From Macrotis lagotis (lineage: Eukaryota; Chordata; Mammalia; Peramelemorphia; Peramelidae): a DNA stretch of 64,000 nucleotides. The translations under genes were made by a program, and so were the position numbers. Below, piece after piece: positions 13,175-25,160 of this stretch (the stretch's first letter is position 1; each line of letters opens with the position of its first letter). The notes beneath the pieces are model-generated. The model did no database searches, was not told the origin of the DNA, and saw nothing but the letters and a program-made list of their open reading frames with translations. Location: the NCBI RefSeq assembly GCF_037893015.1, contig NC_133660.1, positions 285,297,078-285,361,077 of the forward strand. Direction: 5' to 3'.

Positions 13175-13900
13175 AAGAATGCTGTAATTGGTTGAAGGGA
13201 AAAAATGTTCCTGACCTATGGGTTTTATATAAAAGAGCAAGCCACTTTGGAAAATTCATTCCACTGGTGGGCAGAGCAGTTCTGGAGAATCCTCTGAGAC
13301 AGAACCATATTGATGTGGACTGGAGAATCTCTCTACCTCCCTCTCCCCAACAGAGAATGTCTTGTGACATTCAGAGGCTCCAATGACTCAAAGCTCTCTG
13401 ACAACCCAGCAGAATCTTCAGGACTGGACTACTGACAGCATGGTAAACCAAGTAAATGTCGATATTTTAGGGAAAACAACTTCGGGACTCCCTGGGAAGG
13501 TCAGAAAAAAGCCACATGTTGCTAAGGAGAAACACCCTGAGGATTACAGAAAAATGATTTGGGGAGATCTGTGAGTTATCCCCTTTCTTACCTATGCACT
13601 CTAAACTTGAGGTTACTTTCCCTTGGACGACAGGTGTGTCTACTTGTGGAGAAAGCATCTCAGACTTCTATGTGTTCTGGACCACACCATATTACTTAAA
13701 AGGTAATTACTTCTAATCGAATAATTTATATTGGCTAAAAATCAAAGGAGAGGGACTGATAAAAATCAAAGGAGAGGCACTGTGATAAAGGCAAATGAAT
13801 TCTAATTCTAGAAAATACTTTGATTTCTTTCTCCTTATTAAGGAGCATGTGACTTCTGGAGAGCCAATCTGCCAGTCCTGGGTAAGTGAGTCTATGCTAT
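13175..13900 (+). promoter_or_regulatory. Promoter-like and exon-like stretch, plus strand
   Basis: An inverted CCAAT (GTAATTGGTTG, near 13183) is followed about 35 bp later by TTTTATATAAAAGAG (near 13224). Downstream, 13383-13574 is open for 63 codons and ends at a GTGAGT donor (13571). Two further exon-like units occur: after CAG at 13634 to GTAATT near 13702, and after TTAAG at about 13842 to GTAAGT near 13882. No protein similarity was recognised. This could be an unannotated noncoding transcript or chance. Confidence 0.25.
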
Positions 13901-15389
13901 AAAGATCTTTGGTTCAAATCATATGCACTTCTAAGGATCAAATAAGAGTGTCTTTTAACCTTAGACTTAAGGAAGCAATTTTGGCCACAAATAATCAGTG
14001 TCTCTTCAGAAATATGATTTGATTGCTGTGTGGAAGGTAGATTGGACAAGGGAAGAGACTTGAGCTCAGAAAACCAAGCAAGTGATTATTGAAATTGTGC
14101 AGTTGAGATTCTAAAGAAGGCATACGTTAAGACGAAGGTTCTGGAAGGATAGAAACCAAGAAGCAGGGGGGAGAGAGAGTGTTCAAACTGATAATTCGTG
14201 AAAACTGAGTTAATTGGGGAAGAGGGTGAGAGTGGAGCTAACGACAACTTGGAGTTTAGGAACTTGAGGGATGGACAAGAGGTTTAGTGGTTTCAATATA
14301 AAAGTGAAGCTTTTGAGAAGCTTCGGGGAGGGAACATCATAGTTCTTGTTTGGACATGATGGGTTTGCATGATATGTTGCTCCTAAAGTTATAGGTTTAG
14401 GGGTCCTTCTTCATTAATTCATGAATTCATGAATGTGCCACTGACCCTTTAGCAGTTTGGGGATGCTCATCAACCTCATCTCAGAATCATGCTTTAAGTG
14501 AATAAAACAAAGTTCCTATGATACAAATCGGTCAAGTAATACAAAGGCTGAAAGACTGGAGCTGGTGTGGGGAAGAATTGAGTTCTACATCCAACTAAGT
14601 CACCTACTAATTATACTATTTCTGTGACCCTGGCCAATTCAGTCATCCTGTCTCCCTGAGTATCTTCACCTATAAAAGAAAGACTCCCTGCTTGTTATGA
14701 GGCTCAAATGAAATTCTGTTGGTGTTATCTATTATTATCAAAGTGATTTGTAACACTTACTGTTAGAAATGATGACATTAACATAAAACAATTCTATGTA
14801 TTATAAAAATGACATATGGCATGTGTTAATATTATCTTACAGATGAGGAAACTGAGGCTAACAGGTTAAGTGAATTGTCTTGGGTTGTCTACGTCATGTC
14901 ATGGATGGCATATGAACTCCAGTTTCTAAATGCATGCAATATCACAGACACAACCAAATGGAAAGGAGATTTTTCTCAGCTTGAATAAACTTTGGGCTCA
15001 TGGAAATTAAACATCATTTAGCAGTTTTCTTTGAAGAGTGGCATAGTCATAGAAGGAAGCTTTTCCTCCCTTGCATGAAGCAGATCCCTGTCCATCATTC
15101 CCGCCCTCTGGAGATGAAAGAAAGTAAGACTAAGACTACCTTACTCAGGCTAGCTAGCAGATGAGATGCTACAGGAGTTACGATCACTTCTATTTGACTT
15201 CCCATGATATTGGTGATTGAAAAATGAAATAGTCATAAAGATCTGCAGCTTAGGATCTTATTGCAAATGGTCTACATACTAGGGATAGTTCCCTGTGGTC
15301 TGTCTTTGTAAAGGTAATTCATCTTCATTTTTGTAGACAAGCTACCTGAAGTCCCCATGCATATTGATTTCCCATTCGAGCCTGCCTCT
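13901..15389. other. MIR-like pieces, no gene
   Basis: 14.53-14.76 and 14.77-14.93 kb carry MIR/CORE-SINE-like text ('cagatgaggaaactgaggct'). Nothing else recognised. Confidence 0.5.
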
Positions 15390-15830
15390 TTTCATTTTTT
15401 TATTAAATTTATTTTCATGCATATGCACATGAATATTTTGAAGTAAAAAAAATTCCTTCCACCCCCCCCCCTTTCTAGCCCACCGTTCTCAAGAGAAAAT
15501 AGTCGTAGCACTGGACACTGATATTTTGATAAATGTTTTCAAAGTGGTGATTTCTAAGTATGAGGAAATAGGATGAAGGGAAAGAAATACAAAGGAAAAT
15601 TGTGTTGATCAGACTTGGAAAGGTTATTTTTGTTTTTTGTTTTTCCCTTTCAGGATGGGGATAATATAGTCCATAGCCATTTGAATACAGTGGAACTAGC
15701 TGTCTGGACCATGGAGAGGAGCTGATGACAGCAAGGTGGTTCATCTCACAATGTTGTCAATGGGTACACTGTTCTCTTGGTTCCACTACCTTCACTCGGC
15801 ATCAAATCCTGTAAGTCAATGCATGCTTCT
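15390..15830 (-). mobile_element. Old L1 3' end, truncated
   Basis: Antisense 'tttttattaaatttattttc', then 'gtacactgttctcttggttc' and 'ttcactcggcatcaaatcct'. It occupies the place where copy A's last SLC22 exon would be expected from the alignment to copy B. Confidence 0.6.
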
Positions 15831-15966
15831 CTACAATCTAACTCTGCACATCGTCATCATCTGCTACTGGGGCCTGGGCAGCTGCCCGTCAGTCACCTGC
15901 CCGCATTATGAGTCAGGCTCCACCCTAAGAGTTTTTAGAAATGTTCTCTAATTTGTTTGAGGGGAA

Positions 15967-16645
15967 GGAAGCTTGTCTGAGTTGGAGAGCCAAGAGGCTT
16001 TGGATGGTCATTGATCAAGAGCAATGGTTAGTGATAGGATGAGTCATTGGTTTTGGGTGGATCCCTGGTGTCATGTCTCCTTCTCCAGTCCCCAAAATTT
16101 TTATCTCAATTCAATCCAATTCAACAATCATTTATTTATTTGACCTCTGTTATGATCTGATCACTGGGGATACAAATGAATACGTACATTGGAAAGAGCC
16201 CAAGCTCTAGCTCTTCTTTTCTTAGGTGACTATGACTAACTTTTCTCTTCTGTCAAATGGGGTGATTACACTTTCTGGTGTCTCTTACATCTCTAAATCT
16301 CTGATATGATCCATTCTGAGCCCTTGAGAAACTTATATTGGACTAATCCTTTCTTCTGTGTCACAGTGGACAAATGAATTGGATTGGAAGTGTTAGGACC
16401 TGGGATCAGATCTCAGCTCTACTATGTGGCAAGACCCCCCCCCCCCCTTTGGGCTGCTTCCTCCACTGAAAAATGAGGGGATTAGACTTGATGACCTCTA
16501 AGTTGGGATGTCAGAGTTAGGAAAGTACTTATGTCTAGCACTTAGATGATGATAACTTCCAAGATCACATGGTTATAAACTGGTCAGCTGGAACATGGAT
16601 CCAGGTCTTTATAGTCCAAGTTGAATGCCTTTCCATTGAACTTGG
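15967..16645. repeat. Segmental duplication, copy A side (pairs with 61.2-62.75 kb)
   Basis: Blocks in common order with 61.2-62.75 kb: GGAGAGCCAAGAGGC (15983 and 61221), 'atacaaatgaata' with GGAAAGAG (16.17 and 61.38 kb), 'ggggattagacttgatgacc' against 'aggagattagacttgatcat', and GATGTCAGAG (16507 and 62617). The non-SINE blocks make a shared origin likely. Confidence 0.7.
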
Positions 16646-18040
16646 ATTTTTCTGGACTCTATGTACATCCCAGGTATCCCTAATGACATTTCTAAACCTT
16701 TGTGAAACTTTAAAAATGCTGAATGAATACTAATTACTATTCTCTCAGGACACTGGCTTGTCTTCACACACATTTCAAATCCATGTTCAAACCAGGATCA
16801 AGATCCAGTTTCCTAGTGCTCACAGACTTGTTGGTATTGTCAATCTTTTCTGTTAGTTCATGTTATAGCTGAAGCTGCTATTTTTGTCTCTAGTTCTATG
16901 TCTAGAGAAACAGTTCCATGTGCTTCATCTCAAACCCCTCTCTGAGACCTTACTGTGACATGGAGGGGACTCTGGGTCTTCAAAGGACAAATGAGACAGA
17001 AGTCTACCAAGCTGGAAAGAGTTCCTCTGTGGGTCCATTGTGATCTCTATCCTTTTTGTCTGACAACCAGCTTAGATGGTTTCCAATCACTAGGTTGGTT
17101 TCAAAGGAGATCAAAGATTTTGTCCCAAACCAAAGAATGGTCTGAGAGAATGTTCTTTTGAGTTTGAGAGGATCTGAAAATGGAGTATGTGGTGGAGGAG
17201 GGGCAGGGGTTTGGGGCAGGATCTCTGGACCTTGAAATTGAAGGCCTGGTTTGGACAAAGAAAGCCCTAGATGCAGACTATCTCTCTGGCACATTTCCTG
17301 GAGGATCTAATCTATTGAGTCTCCTCATCCCCCTTTCCCCCAAAATGGCAATGGCTGCTTCTTTATCCCCAAATGTTCTAATCTACCTGACTACTGTGAG
17401 TAGGAGCTCAACAGAATAAACATTGTTAGAGGAAATGCTGAGCACAACATAGCTAATTCCTAGTATTGCCAAAACAACATGCAAAATTCCCATAAATCAG
17501 AGTTTACCATATCTTGGAGCCATTGATCTGCTTGTTCATTTATTCATCCTATCAATTCACATATTCATTTTTCTAATCATCCCTCAACTTATACCTCTAT
17601 TCAAGCATTCCTTTCATCTGTCTACCCATCTATCCATTTTATTAGAGGCAGCTAAATGATAGTGATAAAGTTCTAAAGTTCTAGACTTAGAGTCCGAAAG
17701 ATCTGAGTTCAAACCCTGCCTTAAAACTTTCTAAGCTGGGTGACTCTAGGAAAATCATTTAACCTCTCTCAGTCCAATTTTCCCATCTATTAAATGTGAA
17801 TCTTGGGCCCTTCTGAGGACAATTCATTTGAAAATCTTAAACTGCTCTCTAAAAGACACTATTGTTTGTTACATCTGGCAAACAATAAAATTTATCGCAC
17901 CTTTAAGGGTATAAAGCTTTGTGTACTGGTCCTGAGAAGGTAACACTAAGATAAATTCAACAATCCCATCTTTAAGGAGTCAGTAAAGTCAATTTCAACC
18001 TTTGTTCATCATTTGTTTCATTCACTTGTTCATCCTATCC

Positions 18041-18042
<2 letters not shown>
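16646..18042. other. Region where SLC22 copy A exons 8-9 were expected; none seen
   Basis: I looked on the minus strand for the LPET...PDTIQD, ELYPTxIR and APLV signatures and found none. 17.64-17.83 kb holds a SINE scrap. Confidence 0.5.
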
Positions 18043-18074
<32 letters not shown>

Positions 18075-18330
18075 TACTCATCTATCTGTTCAACTATCTA
18101 TTTATTCATCCACCCAACCATCTAGTCATTGATCTATGTATCCATTCATCCACCTATTGATCTATTGATTTAAATTTATCTATTTATCTGTCTTTCTGTC
18201 CATCCATCTTTCAGTCCATCCATCTAACCAAATGTTCACTTATGTATCCGTTTATCGACTTATTGATCTATGTACCTATCTATATCTATCATCTGTCTGG
18301 TCAGTCCATCTATCCATTTTTTATAACTTT
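18043..18330. repeat. (CT)n microsatellite followed by degenerate ATCT/ATCC array
   Basis: (TC)14-like run at 18043-18071, then about 260 bp of imperfect CATC/TATC tetranucleotides. Confidence 0.9.
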
Positions 18331-18860
18331 CAATTCTCTCTTTACTCATCTGTCTTGGCCTAGGTTTGAATACTAGTTCTGCCATTTACTAACTCTTATC
18401 TTTGAGCCTATTTCCTCTTCTTTAAAATGATAAAGTTGGAGAGGTGCCAGGATTAAATGGGCTGAGATTCTATCTAGCTCTAGATCTGTGATCCTATGTC
18501 TCAGGGGTCTCATGCCCCTAGTGTTGCCACTGAGGATAGGGACTGGACCTATGGTTTCATCCTTATATAGGAATTCCCAAGAAAAGAAATTCATCTACTA
18601 ACTCAGATTGCTTTTTTCTCTGTAAAATCTATTGCCATTTATACCATTAATAATTTTTATCTATATCTCTATGTCTAGTATACTATGGAGTTAAGTCACT
18701 TTCCCAGGGACACCCAGATGGAAGTATCTGAGGTGAGATTCAAACTCAGGTCATCCTAACTCCAGACTCTGTTCTCTATCCACTAGGTCACCTGGCTGCC
18801 TCTGATCCTCTGCTACTCCTCCCTCTTCTTTGTCTCTTTCCCCAAAGACCATTGTCTTAC

Positions 18861-19073
18861 CTTGAGGCAAAAAAAAAAAAAAAACACCAAGTATGAACAG
18901 TCCACCAAGGAGGAGGCAAGCCGCCATGATGGTTTGATATCCAAGGCAGTTCATGAAGAACAAGGCTTCATATCTGCTTAGGAAGGCAGAAACCCCCAAA
19001 AGAATCTGGAAAATATCACTCCAAGTTCTGAAGATCCAGAGAGAGTCCATAAAAAAGCATCCCTGTTGTGAAA
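18861..19073 (-). pseudogene. SLC22 pseudogene copy A, exon 7
   Basis: A good acceptor (TGTCTGCTGTAG, G at 19074) precedes SFTTGMLFYGLSLDLQNLG. After a frame change near 19020 the reading continues SDIFQILLGVSAFLSRYEAL, FFMNCLGYQTIMAACLLLGG and LFIL, then a 16-T run and LPQ at the donor GTAAGA (G at 18860). This corresponds to SLC22 TM7-TM8 (YYGLxLDLQxLG...FLxMNxLGRRxxQ...LLLxGxxIL...PQ). The MFS loop LGRR has become LGYQ. The length is 213 nt against about 215 expected. Confidence 0.88.
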
Positions 19074-19559
19074 CTACAGCAGACAGTGGGAATAGCAGAG
19101 AGAATCCATTACACTTGGATCCCAGAGCTCACCATTCAATGGAGTCCAGTTCAACAAGTCTTTTTTTAAACATCTGTGGGTAACAGGGTCTGCACTAGGT
19201 GCTGGGAGTTCATATTCTGTTGGGGGTGGCAATGCTCCATGAATACAATTAAATAAATAGCAGATACATTTAGGAGGGTAAGAAGATCACTAAATGGAGT
19301 GATCAGAAAAGGCTTCCACGGGAGTTGGTACCTGGGGTTGAGCCTTGAAGGCAGTCAAGAATTCCAGAAGGCAAAGATGAATAGGGTGTGGGTTCTAGGC
19401 CTGAGGAACCATGATGCAAAGACAGAGAGTGGGATATGAACTCCTTAATTTGGGAAATAGCAACAAAGTCTTCTGGGTTGTAATGTAAAGAATGTAAAGG
19501 GCTATAATTCTTTAATAACATTCAATTTTTCTCAAATGCATATACATATACATATATAT

Positions 19560-19714
19560 ATTTTTGTATTAGTTTTTGCAAGGCAATGGGGTTAAGTAGC
19601 TTGCCCAAGGCCACACAGCTAGGTAATTATTAAGTGTCTGAGGCTGGATTTGAACTCAGGGACTCCTGACTCCAAAGCCAGTGCTCTATCCACTGTGCCA
19701 CCTTAGCTGCCCTA
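19560..19714 (-). mobile_element. tRNA-derived SINE
   Basis: Contains 'gcaaggcaatggggttaagt', the TTTGAACTCAGG B-box complement and 'ccactgtgccaccttagctg'. It lies immediately 5' of SLC22 copy A exon 7 in the adjoining intron. Confidence 0.88.
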
Positions 19715-19739
19715 ATTATATTTAAAAACAATTTTAAAA

Positions 19740-20095
19740 TTTTATTGTTTTCTTGAAGTTTTGAGTCTCAAAGAACTATGAATGACTTAGCTATTCTCAG
19801 CAATACAATGATCCAATATAGTCCCAAAGGCCTCATGATGAAAAATGCTATCTGCCTCCAGAGAAATAATTGATGGAGCCTGAATCCAGATAGAAGTATA
19901 GCATTTTTCTCCTTCCCTCCCTTCCTTCCTCCCTGCCTGCCTGTCATCCTTCCTCTCCTTCCCTCTTTCTTTCTTTCTTTCACTGGAATGCAATGAGTAC
20001 ATGTATTACAACACACTGACTTTTTGAATTCTGTTATTATCAAGTGCTCATATTTGTACATTATGTCTGCTCACTGATTGGTCATTCAGCATTAA
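19740..20095 (+). mobile_element. L1-type 3' UTR fragment
   Basis: 'cagcaatacaatgatccaat' and 'aatgctatctgcctccagag' match the 3' UTR order of 30.6 and 34.55 kb. It includes a CCTT/CCTG-rich stretch (19908-19980). Confidence 0.55.
19908..19980. repeat. Imperfect CCTT/CCTG/TTTC tetranucleotide repeat
   Basis: 'ccttccctcccttccttcct' then CCTG units then (TTTC)4. Confidence 0.85.
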
Positions 20096-20702
20096 ATTTT
20101 GAGTTCATTTGTTTAGGTAGGCATTTCCATCTCATCCAAAGGGGTCCACTTGGGTATTTATAAATACTTAATCATAATTCAAATTATAATTTATTTTAAG
20201 TATTACCATCAATAATATTATTTATTTATATTTATATATTATGCTTATTTTATAGTTCAATATATCCAATGTGTATCCCAATGGACATACTGAATTCATT
20301 TCTCCGTTGATCTTAAATGGAGCTTATTTTGGTGGTAGGGCTTTAATTATGAGCATCCTGGAAAATTAATTCCAGGTCTTATTTTCAGGGAAGTATGGTA
20401 AGAGGGACCCTTCCATGGGCTAGTTTTCTCTCTGATACCTGCAGTAATTGGCAGTGTTCTGGAAAGGAGGCTCAATGGAAAATGGCAGTTTGAGGTAAGC
20501 CTTACCAGGCAGGTGATAGAAAACACTTAGAGTGAAGTCATTAGAATGGATCTCTTAGATTCTTCAATTGCAAGATGAATACAGACAAAAGTGAAAAACC
20601 ATAAAATTAGAAGGGTTACGAATCAGAATAAGTAATGGGAGTAAAGAGAAAGGGAAGATAAATAATAAAGAGAATGAAAGAAAGTGTTTTTTTAGGTTTT
20701 AT

Positions 20703-20846
20703 TTTTTTTTGTAAGGCAAACAGGGTTAGCTGGCTTGCCCAAGGCCACACAGCTAGGTAATTATTAAATGTCTGAGACCAGATTTGAACCCAGGTACTCC
20801 TGACTCCAGGGCCAGTGCTTTATCCACTAGACCATTTAGCTACCCC
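20703..20846 (-). mobile_element. tRNA-derived SINE with target-site duplication
   Basis: Same family. AAAGTGTTTTTT flanks it on both sides (about 20691-20702 and 20848-20859). Confidence 0.88.
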
Positions 20847-21084
20847 AAAAGTGTTTTTTAAAAGGGTTATAAAAGTAAAACTGAAATGAACTAGCTGAAG
20901 TAGAAGAGAGAAAAAAGGGAAAATATGCTTATCTGAGGAAAAAGAAGAAATATAGAATGAGATAAAAGAGAATAAACAAATCATTGGAGGTAAAGAGGTA
21001 ACAAAAAAGGTAAAGAGTATCGGTGAAAACAGGACCACCCTTAAAAAAAAAAAAAGATTAAAGGTATAGAATTCAAGGAACATT

Positions 21085-22745
21085 ATACTATTTTCACTTT
21101 TTAAAAACTTTTAAAATGTTTCCCCCCCTTTTCTCACAATTTTCCTTTTAGTTCTGATTCTTTTTTTTTAACAGTACAATTAATATGGAAACAGAATAAA
21201 GATTTTTACACATGTATTATCTGTATCAGATTACTCCCTCTAGTGGGGACAGTGGATTGCAGGGAAAGAAGTAAAGTGTGGAATTTAAAAGCTTACAAAA
21301 AAGATAAATGTTGAAATATCTTGGCATGTAATTGGAAAAATAAGATGAAAAATACAAAAATGAAGTAGATAATACTATAATTTACAGGAGAAGACAGTGA
21401 AAAATCTAAACTTGAAAAATATTCCCAAATTTTGAGACAGAAGAAAATGTAAACTTACCCCTTCTAATTAAAAATATGAATGGATTAAACAATGCAGTGA
21501 AATGAAAAAATGACAGATTATAGAATTTTGTTTTCTTGTCTAATCTATTGCTTGCAAAAAAAACACAAAGATAAGCAAATTAAAACTGAGGGTGGGAACA
21601 CAATTTACTAGTATCAGGCGACCACAAAACAACAAAAATTGCTATCATTTTACTAGACTAAGCAAGAGCATTCAAAAATTAAAAAAGCAATAAATAAAGA
21701 AATCAAATTATGCTGAAAGGAATCATAGTTCAAAAACGATATCAGTCTAGCCATTCTGGAGACCAGTCTGGAACCATGCACAAAGATAAAACTGATATAC
21801 CCCTCCAGCCAACAATACCAATACTAGGCTATACCCAAAAGAAATCTTAAAAAATGGGTAAAGTCAAGATATTTCTAAAGTATTTATAGCAGCTCTTTTA
21901 TAGTGACAAAGAATTGGAAACTGAGGGGACACCCATCCATTGGGGAATGACTGAACAAGGCGTGGAATAAGAATATTGTAGAATACTCTTGTTCTGTAAG
22001 AAACCATGAATGAGGGGTGGCTAGGTGGTATAAAGCACCAGCCTTGGAGTCAGGAGTACCTGGGTTCAAATCCTGTCTCAGACACTTAATAATTACCTAG
22101 CTGTGTGGCCTTGGGCAAGCCACTTAACCCCGTTTGCCTTGCAAAAATAAAAAAAAACCAAACCATGAATGGTCAGACTTTGGAGAAGCATGGGATAAAT
22201 TACATGAATTGGTGCTGAGTGAAGGGAACAGCACCAAGAAAACATTGTCCACTTAAATAACAACACTGGGAGATGATCAACTGTGATGGATGCAGTTCCT
22301 CTCAGCAGATCGGCAATAAAGGACACTGAGAGACTTGCTCTGAACATTCATTCATATCCAGAGAAAAATCATGGAATATGAATTCTTATGTTCACTTTTA
22401 AAAAAATTTCTCCTATATTTTTCCTTTTAAAATGTTTTCTCCCCTTTGCCTCACAATTTTTCCTTTTAGTTCTGATTCTTTTTTTTTTACAGTGCAATTA
22501 ATATGGAAATAAAAAACTCATGGTTTTCTGTCTTACCTCTTAGTTGTAATTCCTCTTAGACAAAATGACTACTATGTAAGCATGTTAATCATAAATGTAA
22601 CTCTTACCAGGCTGTTCACTGTCATGGGGAGGAAGGAAGGAAGGGAGAGTGGCAGAAAAATGTCTAACTCATAAATTCACAAATGGATAAATGCTGAAAA
22701 ATGACCATAACATGTAATTGAAAATATAAAATAAAATGTCAATAA
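21085..22745 (+). mobile_element. L1 3' ends, two partial copies, SINE-interrupted
   Basis: 21085-21350 is a 3' UTR end ('cttggcatgtaattggaaaa'). 21355-22745 carries a short ORF2 stretch, then the C-terminal part ('acaaagaattggaaactgag') and a 3' UTR ending 'caataaaaaagaaatat', with a SINE at 22013-22159. Confidence 0.7.
22013..22159 (+). mobile_element. tRNA-derived SINE inserted in an L1 3' end
   Basis: A full copy in plus orientation. A perfect 12-base target duplication AAACCATGAATG lies at 22001-22012 and 22160-22171. It splits the L1 3' fragment 21745-22745. Confidence 0.92.
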
Positions 22746-22839
22746 AAAAGAAATATCAGTAATAAACTGACATGTAACAAGTATCTTAGCTTCCAGATTT
22801 ATATAGTAAGCATTTGCACTTTAAGAAGCCAGAGACATG

Positions 22840-22993
22840 GGGTAACTAGGTGGCACAGTGGATAGAACAATGGCCCTGGAGTCAGAAGGACCTGAGTTAA
22901 AATCCAGTCTCAGACACTTGATACTTATTAGATAAGTGTGACTTTGGATGAATCATTTAACTCCATTGCCTTGCAAAAACCAAAAAAAAAAAA
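22840..22993 (+). mobile_element. tRNA-derived SINE
   Basis: Head 'ggggtaactaggtggcacag', B box, and an A-rich tail 'ccaaaaaaaaaaaa'. Short imperfect flanks GAGACATG/GTGACATG. Confidence 0.85.
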
Positions 22994-23189
22994 GTGACAT
23001 GAGACTATTCTATAACTCTTTCAATCAATTAAAAAAGATTGAACAAAAGAAAAATCTGGAACTCATCACTTGTTCAATATGGAAAAAATAAATGGTAATT
23101 CTGTGGATCTCTTGATATTGATGAACAATTACAATTACCACCAACATATTTTGAACTTTTAGAAACAAATTCACCTGAAGTTCTGATTA

Positions 23190-23805
23190 TAGAAAATCAC
23201 TATTGAAGGTTTGGATACCATTGTTCCAATGATTCCAGTAACCCTATGGGGTCTGTCATGCATAACTGTAGGTGCAGTTCCCATGAGGAAGGTTAAGAGA
23301 ATGATTATTGGCACTAAGGTAGATTTCTCCTAAGATAGATTCCACTTGGCAGACCTGGAACCTTGCTCATTGCAATAGTCTGTCTATGCTGAACCAAGAG
23401 TACATTGTACACATTAACAACAGCTTTGAGGGATGCAGCTCCTCTTAACAGTTCAGAGATCAAGGGCAGCTCTGAGAGATCTACTATGGACAATGTCATC
23501 CACATCCAGAGGGGAAAAAACAACCATGAAATCTGAATAGATATTATGTTAGCATTTTTAAAACTTTTCTTATGTTTTCCCTTCCTATCTCATGGTTTTC
23601 TTTCTTTCCCCTTAGTTCTAATTCCTCATCCACAAAATGACTAATATGTAAAAATGTTAAACACAAAAGTACATGTATAATTTTTACTGGCCTGTTTGTC
23701 ATCTATTGGAGGGGGGGAGGGAAGAAAGGGGGGTGTAGAAAAATGTGCAACTCATAAATTTGCAAATGGAAAAATAAAATAGAATTTCAATGAAAAAATA
23801 GGCTA
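23190..23805 (+). mobile_element. L1-type 3' UTR fragment
   Basis: 'gtacattgtacacattaaca', 'tcatccacatccagagggga' and a G-rich 'ggagggggggagggaag' near 23.71 kb follow the same order as 22.2-22.74 kb. Confidence 0.65.
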
Positions 23806-24253
23806 TCTATATGGCCTCTCTCTGAAGCAGAAATCTAAATAAATAAGAGAACATTTCCTTTTTTGTCCCTGCTCTTTGACAAGTTACTATAATCATTTCA
23901 GGTGAATGTGAGTCAGTTCTCAAAATTCTAACTGCCAGCTAAGCAGTGGCATTTGTCATAATGACTGGTTTTTGTTTTAAGGAAGAAGGATGCTCTGTGG
24001 CTTATTTTTAAATTGTCTTAAAAGGAGATTTATTTTTCAGCTAGAGGCTTTGTTCATTTTTAAATATGACTAAAGTTAAAAAAAGGAAAGATGTTATATT
24101 ATAAATTACAGGACTATGTTGTGAAACAATTATCCATATATAAATATAGACATACCATCCCTAAGATTTGGTTACAATTCAAGTTGATCTAGAAACTTTT
24201 AATGAATTCACTTTTGTATTAAAATAATATCCTTATGGAATATTCTGATATTT

Positions 24254-24411
24254 CTTTTTTTTTTTAAAGATTTTTGCAAGGCAGTGGGGTTAAGTGGGAT
24301 TGTCCAAGGTCACAGAGCTAGGTCATTATTATGTGTCTGAATCTGGATTTGAACTCAGGTACTCCTGACTCCAGGGCCGGTGCTCTATCTACTGCACCAC
24401 CTAGCCGCCCC
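24254..24411 (-). mobile_element. tRNA-derived SINE with 15-bp target-site duplication
   Basis: AATATTCTGATATTT is perfect on both sides (24239-24253 and 24412-24426), so this is a fairly recent insertion. Confidence 0.93.
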
Positions 24412-24635
24412 AATATTCTGATATTTTGATAAGCTCCTTAGTGGACACTCATGCTCCAGGTATAAACTGGATTTTAACTGAAGAATGTTCAGGATGAGGA
24501 GTTGAGTTTTCTGTGTATATAGGTTTGACAACTGGTCAACAAAAGCTGTAAATTTCCTGGTCTAAGAAGTTCCAAATTTAATTTTCTAATAACAGAAATA
24601 TAAATTTTTGACCTGATAGTTTCTCAAGGAAAATA

Positions 24636-25160
24636 TTGTGTAAAGATGTCCTTTTACAAGAGACCAGTATCTTTCTGACTAACCTGAGTTGGAGGAAACC
24701 TCTCTCTGAGATCAGACCTGGATTTGGGAACTACAAGATATATGTTAGATACGTTGATTCAATTACCAAATGTCCCCAATCTTTGCTGATCATAGACCAT
24801 GGTTTTATTTCCTTTATTTTCCTGAGTAGATATTTTTCTCAAGGTCTCCTTGCTGGCCTCTACACTTGTCCTTCACTAATTATTTTTCTCTTGTTTATAT
24901 TTGGCCTCTATTTGCTTAATCTTTTTGTGAGTTTTGTTTCCTCCAGATTAATTTAGTGGCCCAAGTTGAATGTCATTTTGTACTCATGCCTAGGAGACAG
25001 AGCAACTTGGATGCTGCCTCAGTCCATGTTTGGATGCACCTCACTCCCTCCTCAAAAGGGACTTGCTAGACAGAGCCAGTTCTATGTTTTATTCTCAGCA
25101 GAAAGATGCTATCCCAACTCTCAGATTAATTTGATTCAAAATTGTTTGAGTAGGGAATGA
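24636..25160 (+). pseudogene. Endogenous retrovirus envelope C-terminal remnant
   Basis: An open stretch of 106 codons (24636-24956) ends in a long hydrophobic segment followed by an LxxFVSSRL-type tail, as in the membrane anchor and cytoplasmic tail of gammaretrovirus-like (class I) envelope proteins. Another short open stretch follows to 25160. No surface subunit, protease or polymerase is visible, so this is a decayed fragment. The call rests on the anchor pattern alone. Confidence 0.4.

Noticed and set aside
13086..13386. 94-codon minus-strand and 64-codon plus-strand frames around the TATA-like box
   Set aside because: They overlap the putative promoter and show no motif; only the promoter-like signals were kept, at low confidence.
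15840..15900. Possible decayed last exon of SLC22 copy A (minus strand, DDDDV-like followed by TAG)
   Set aside because: Only a short acidic match in the expected position; no acceptor and no QF ending. Too weak to call.
17004..17419. Open frames on both strands near 17.0-17.4 kb
   Set aside because: I checked for SLC22 exon 8/9 signatures and found none; no other similarity.
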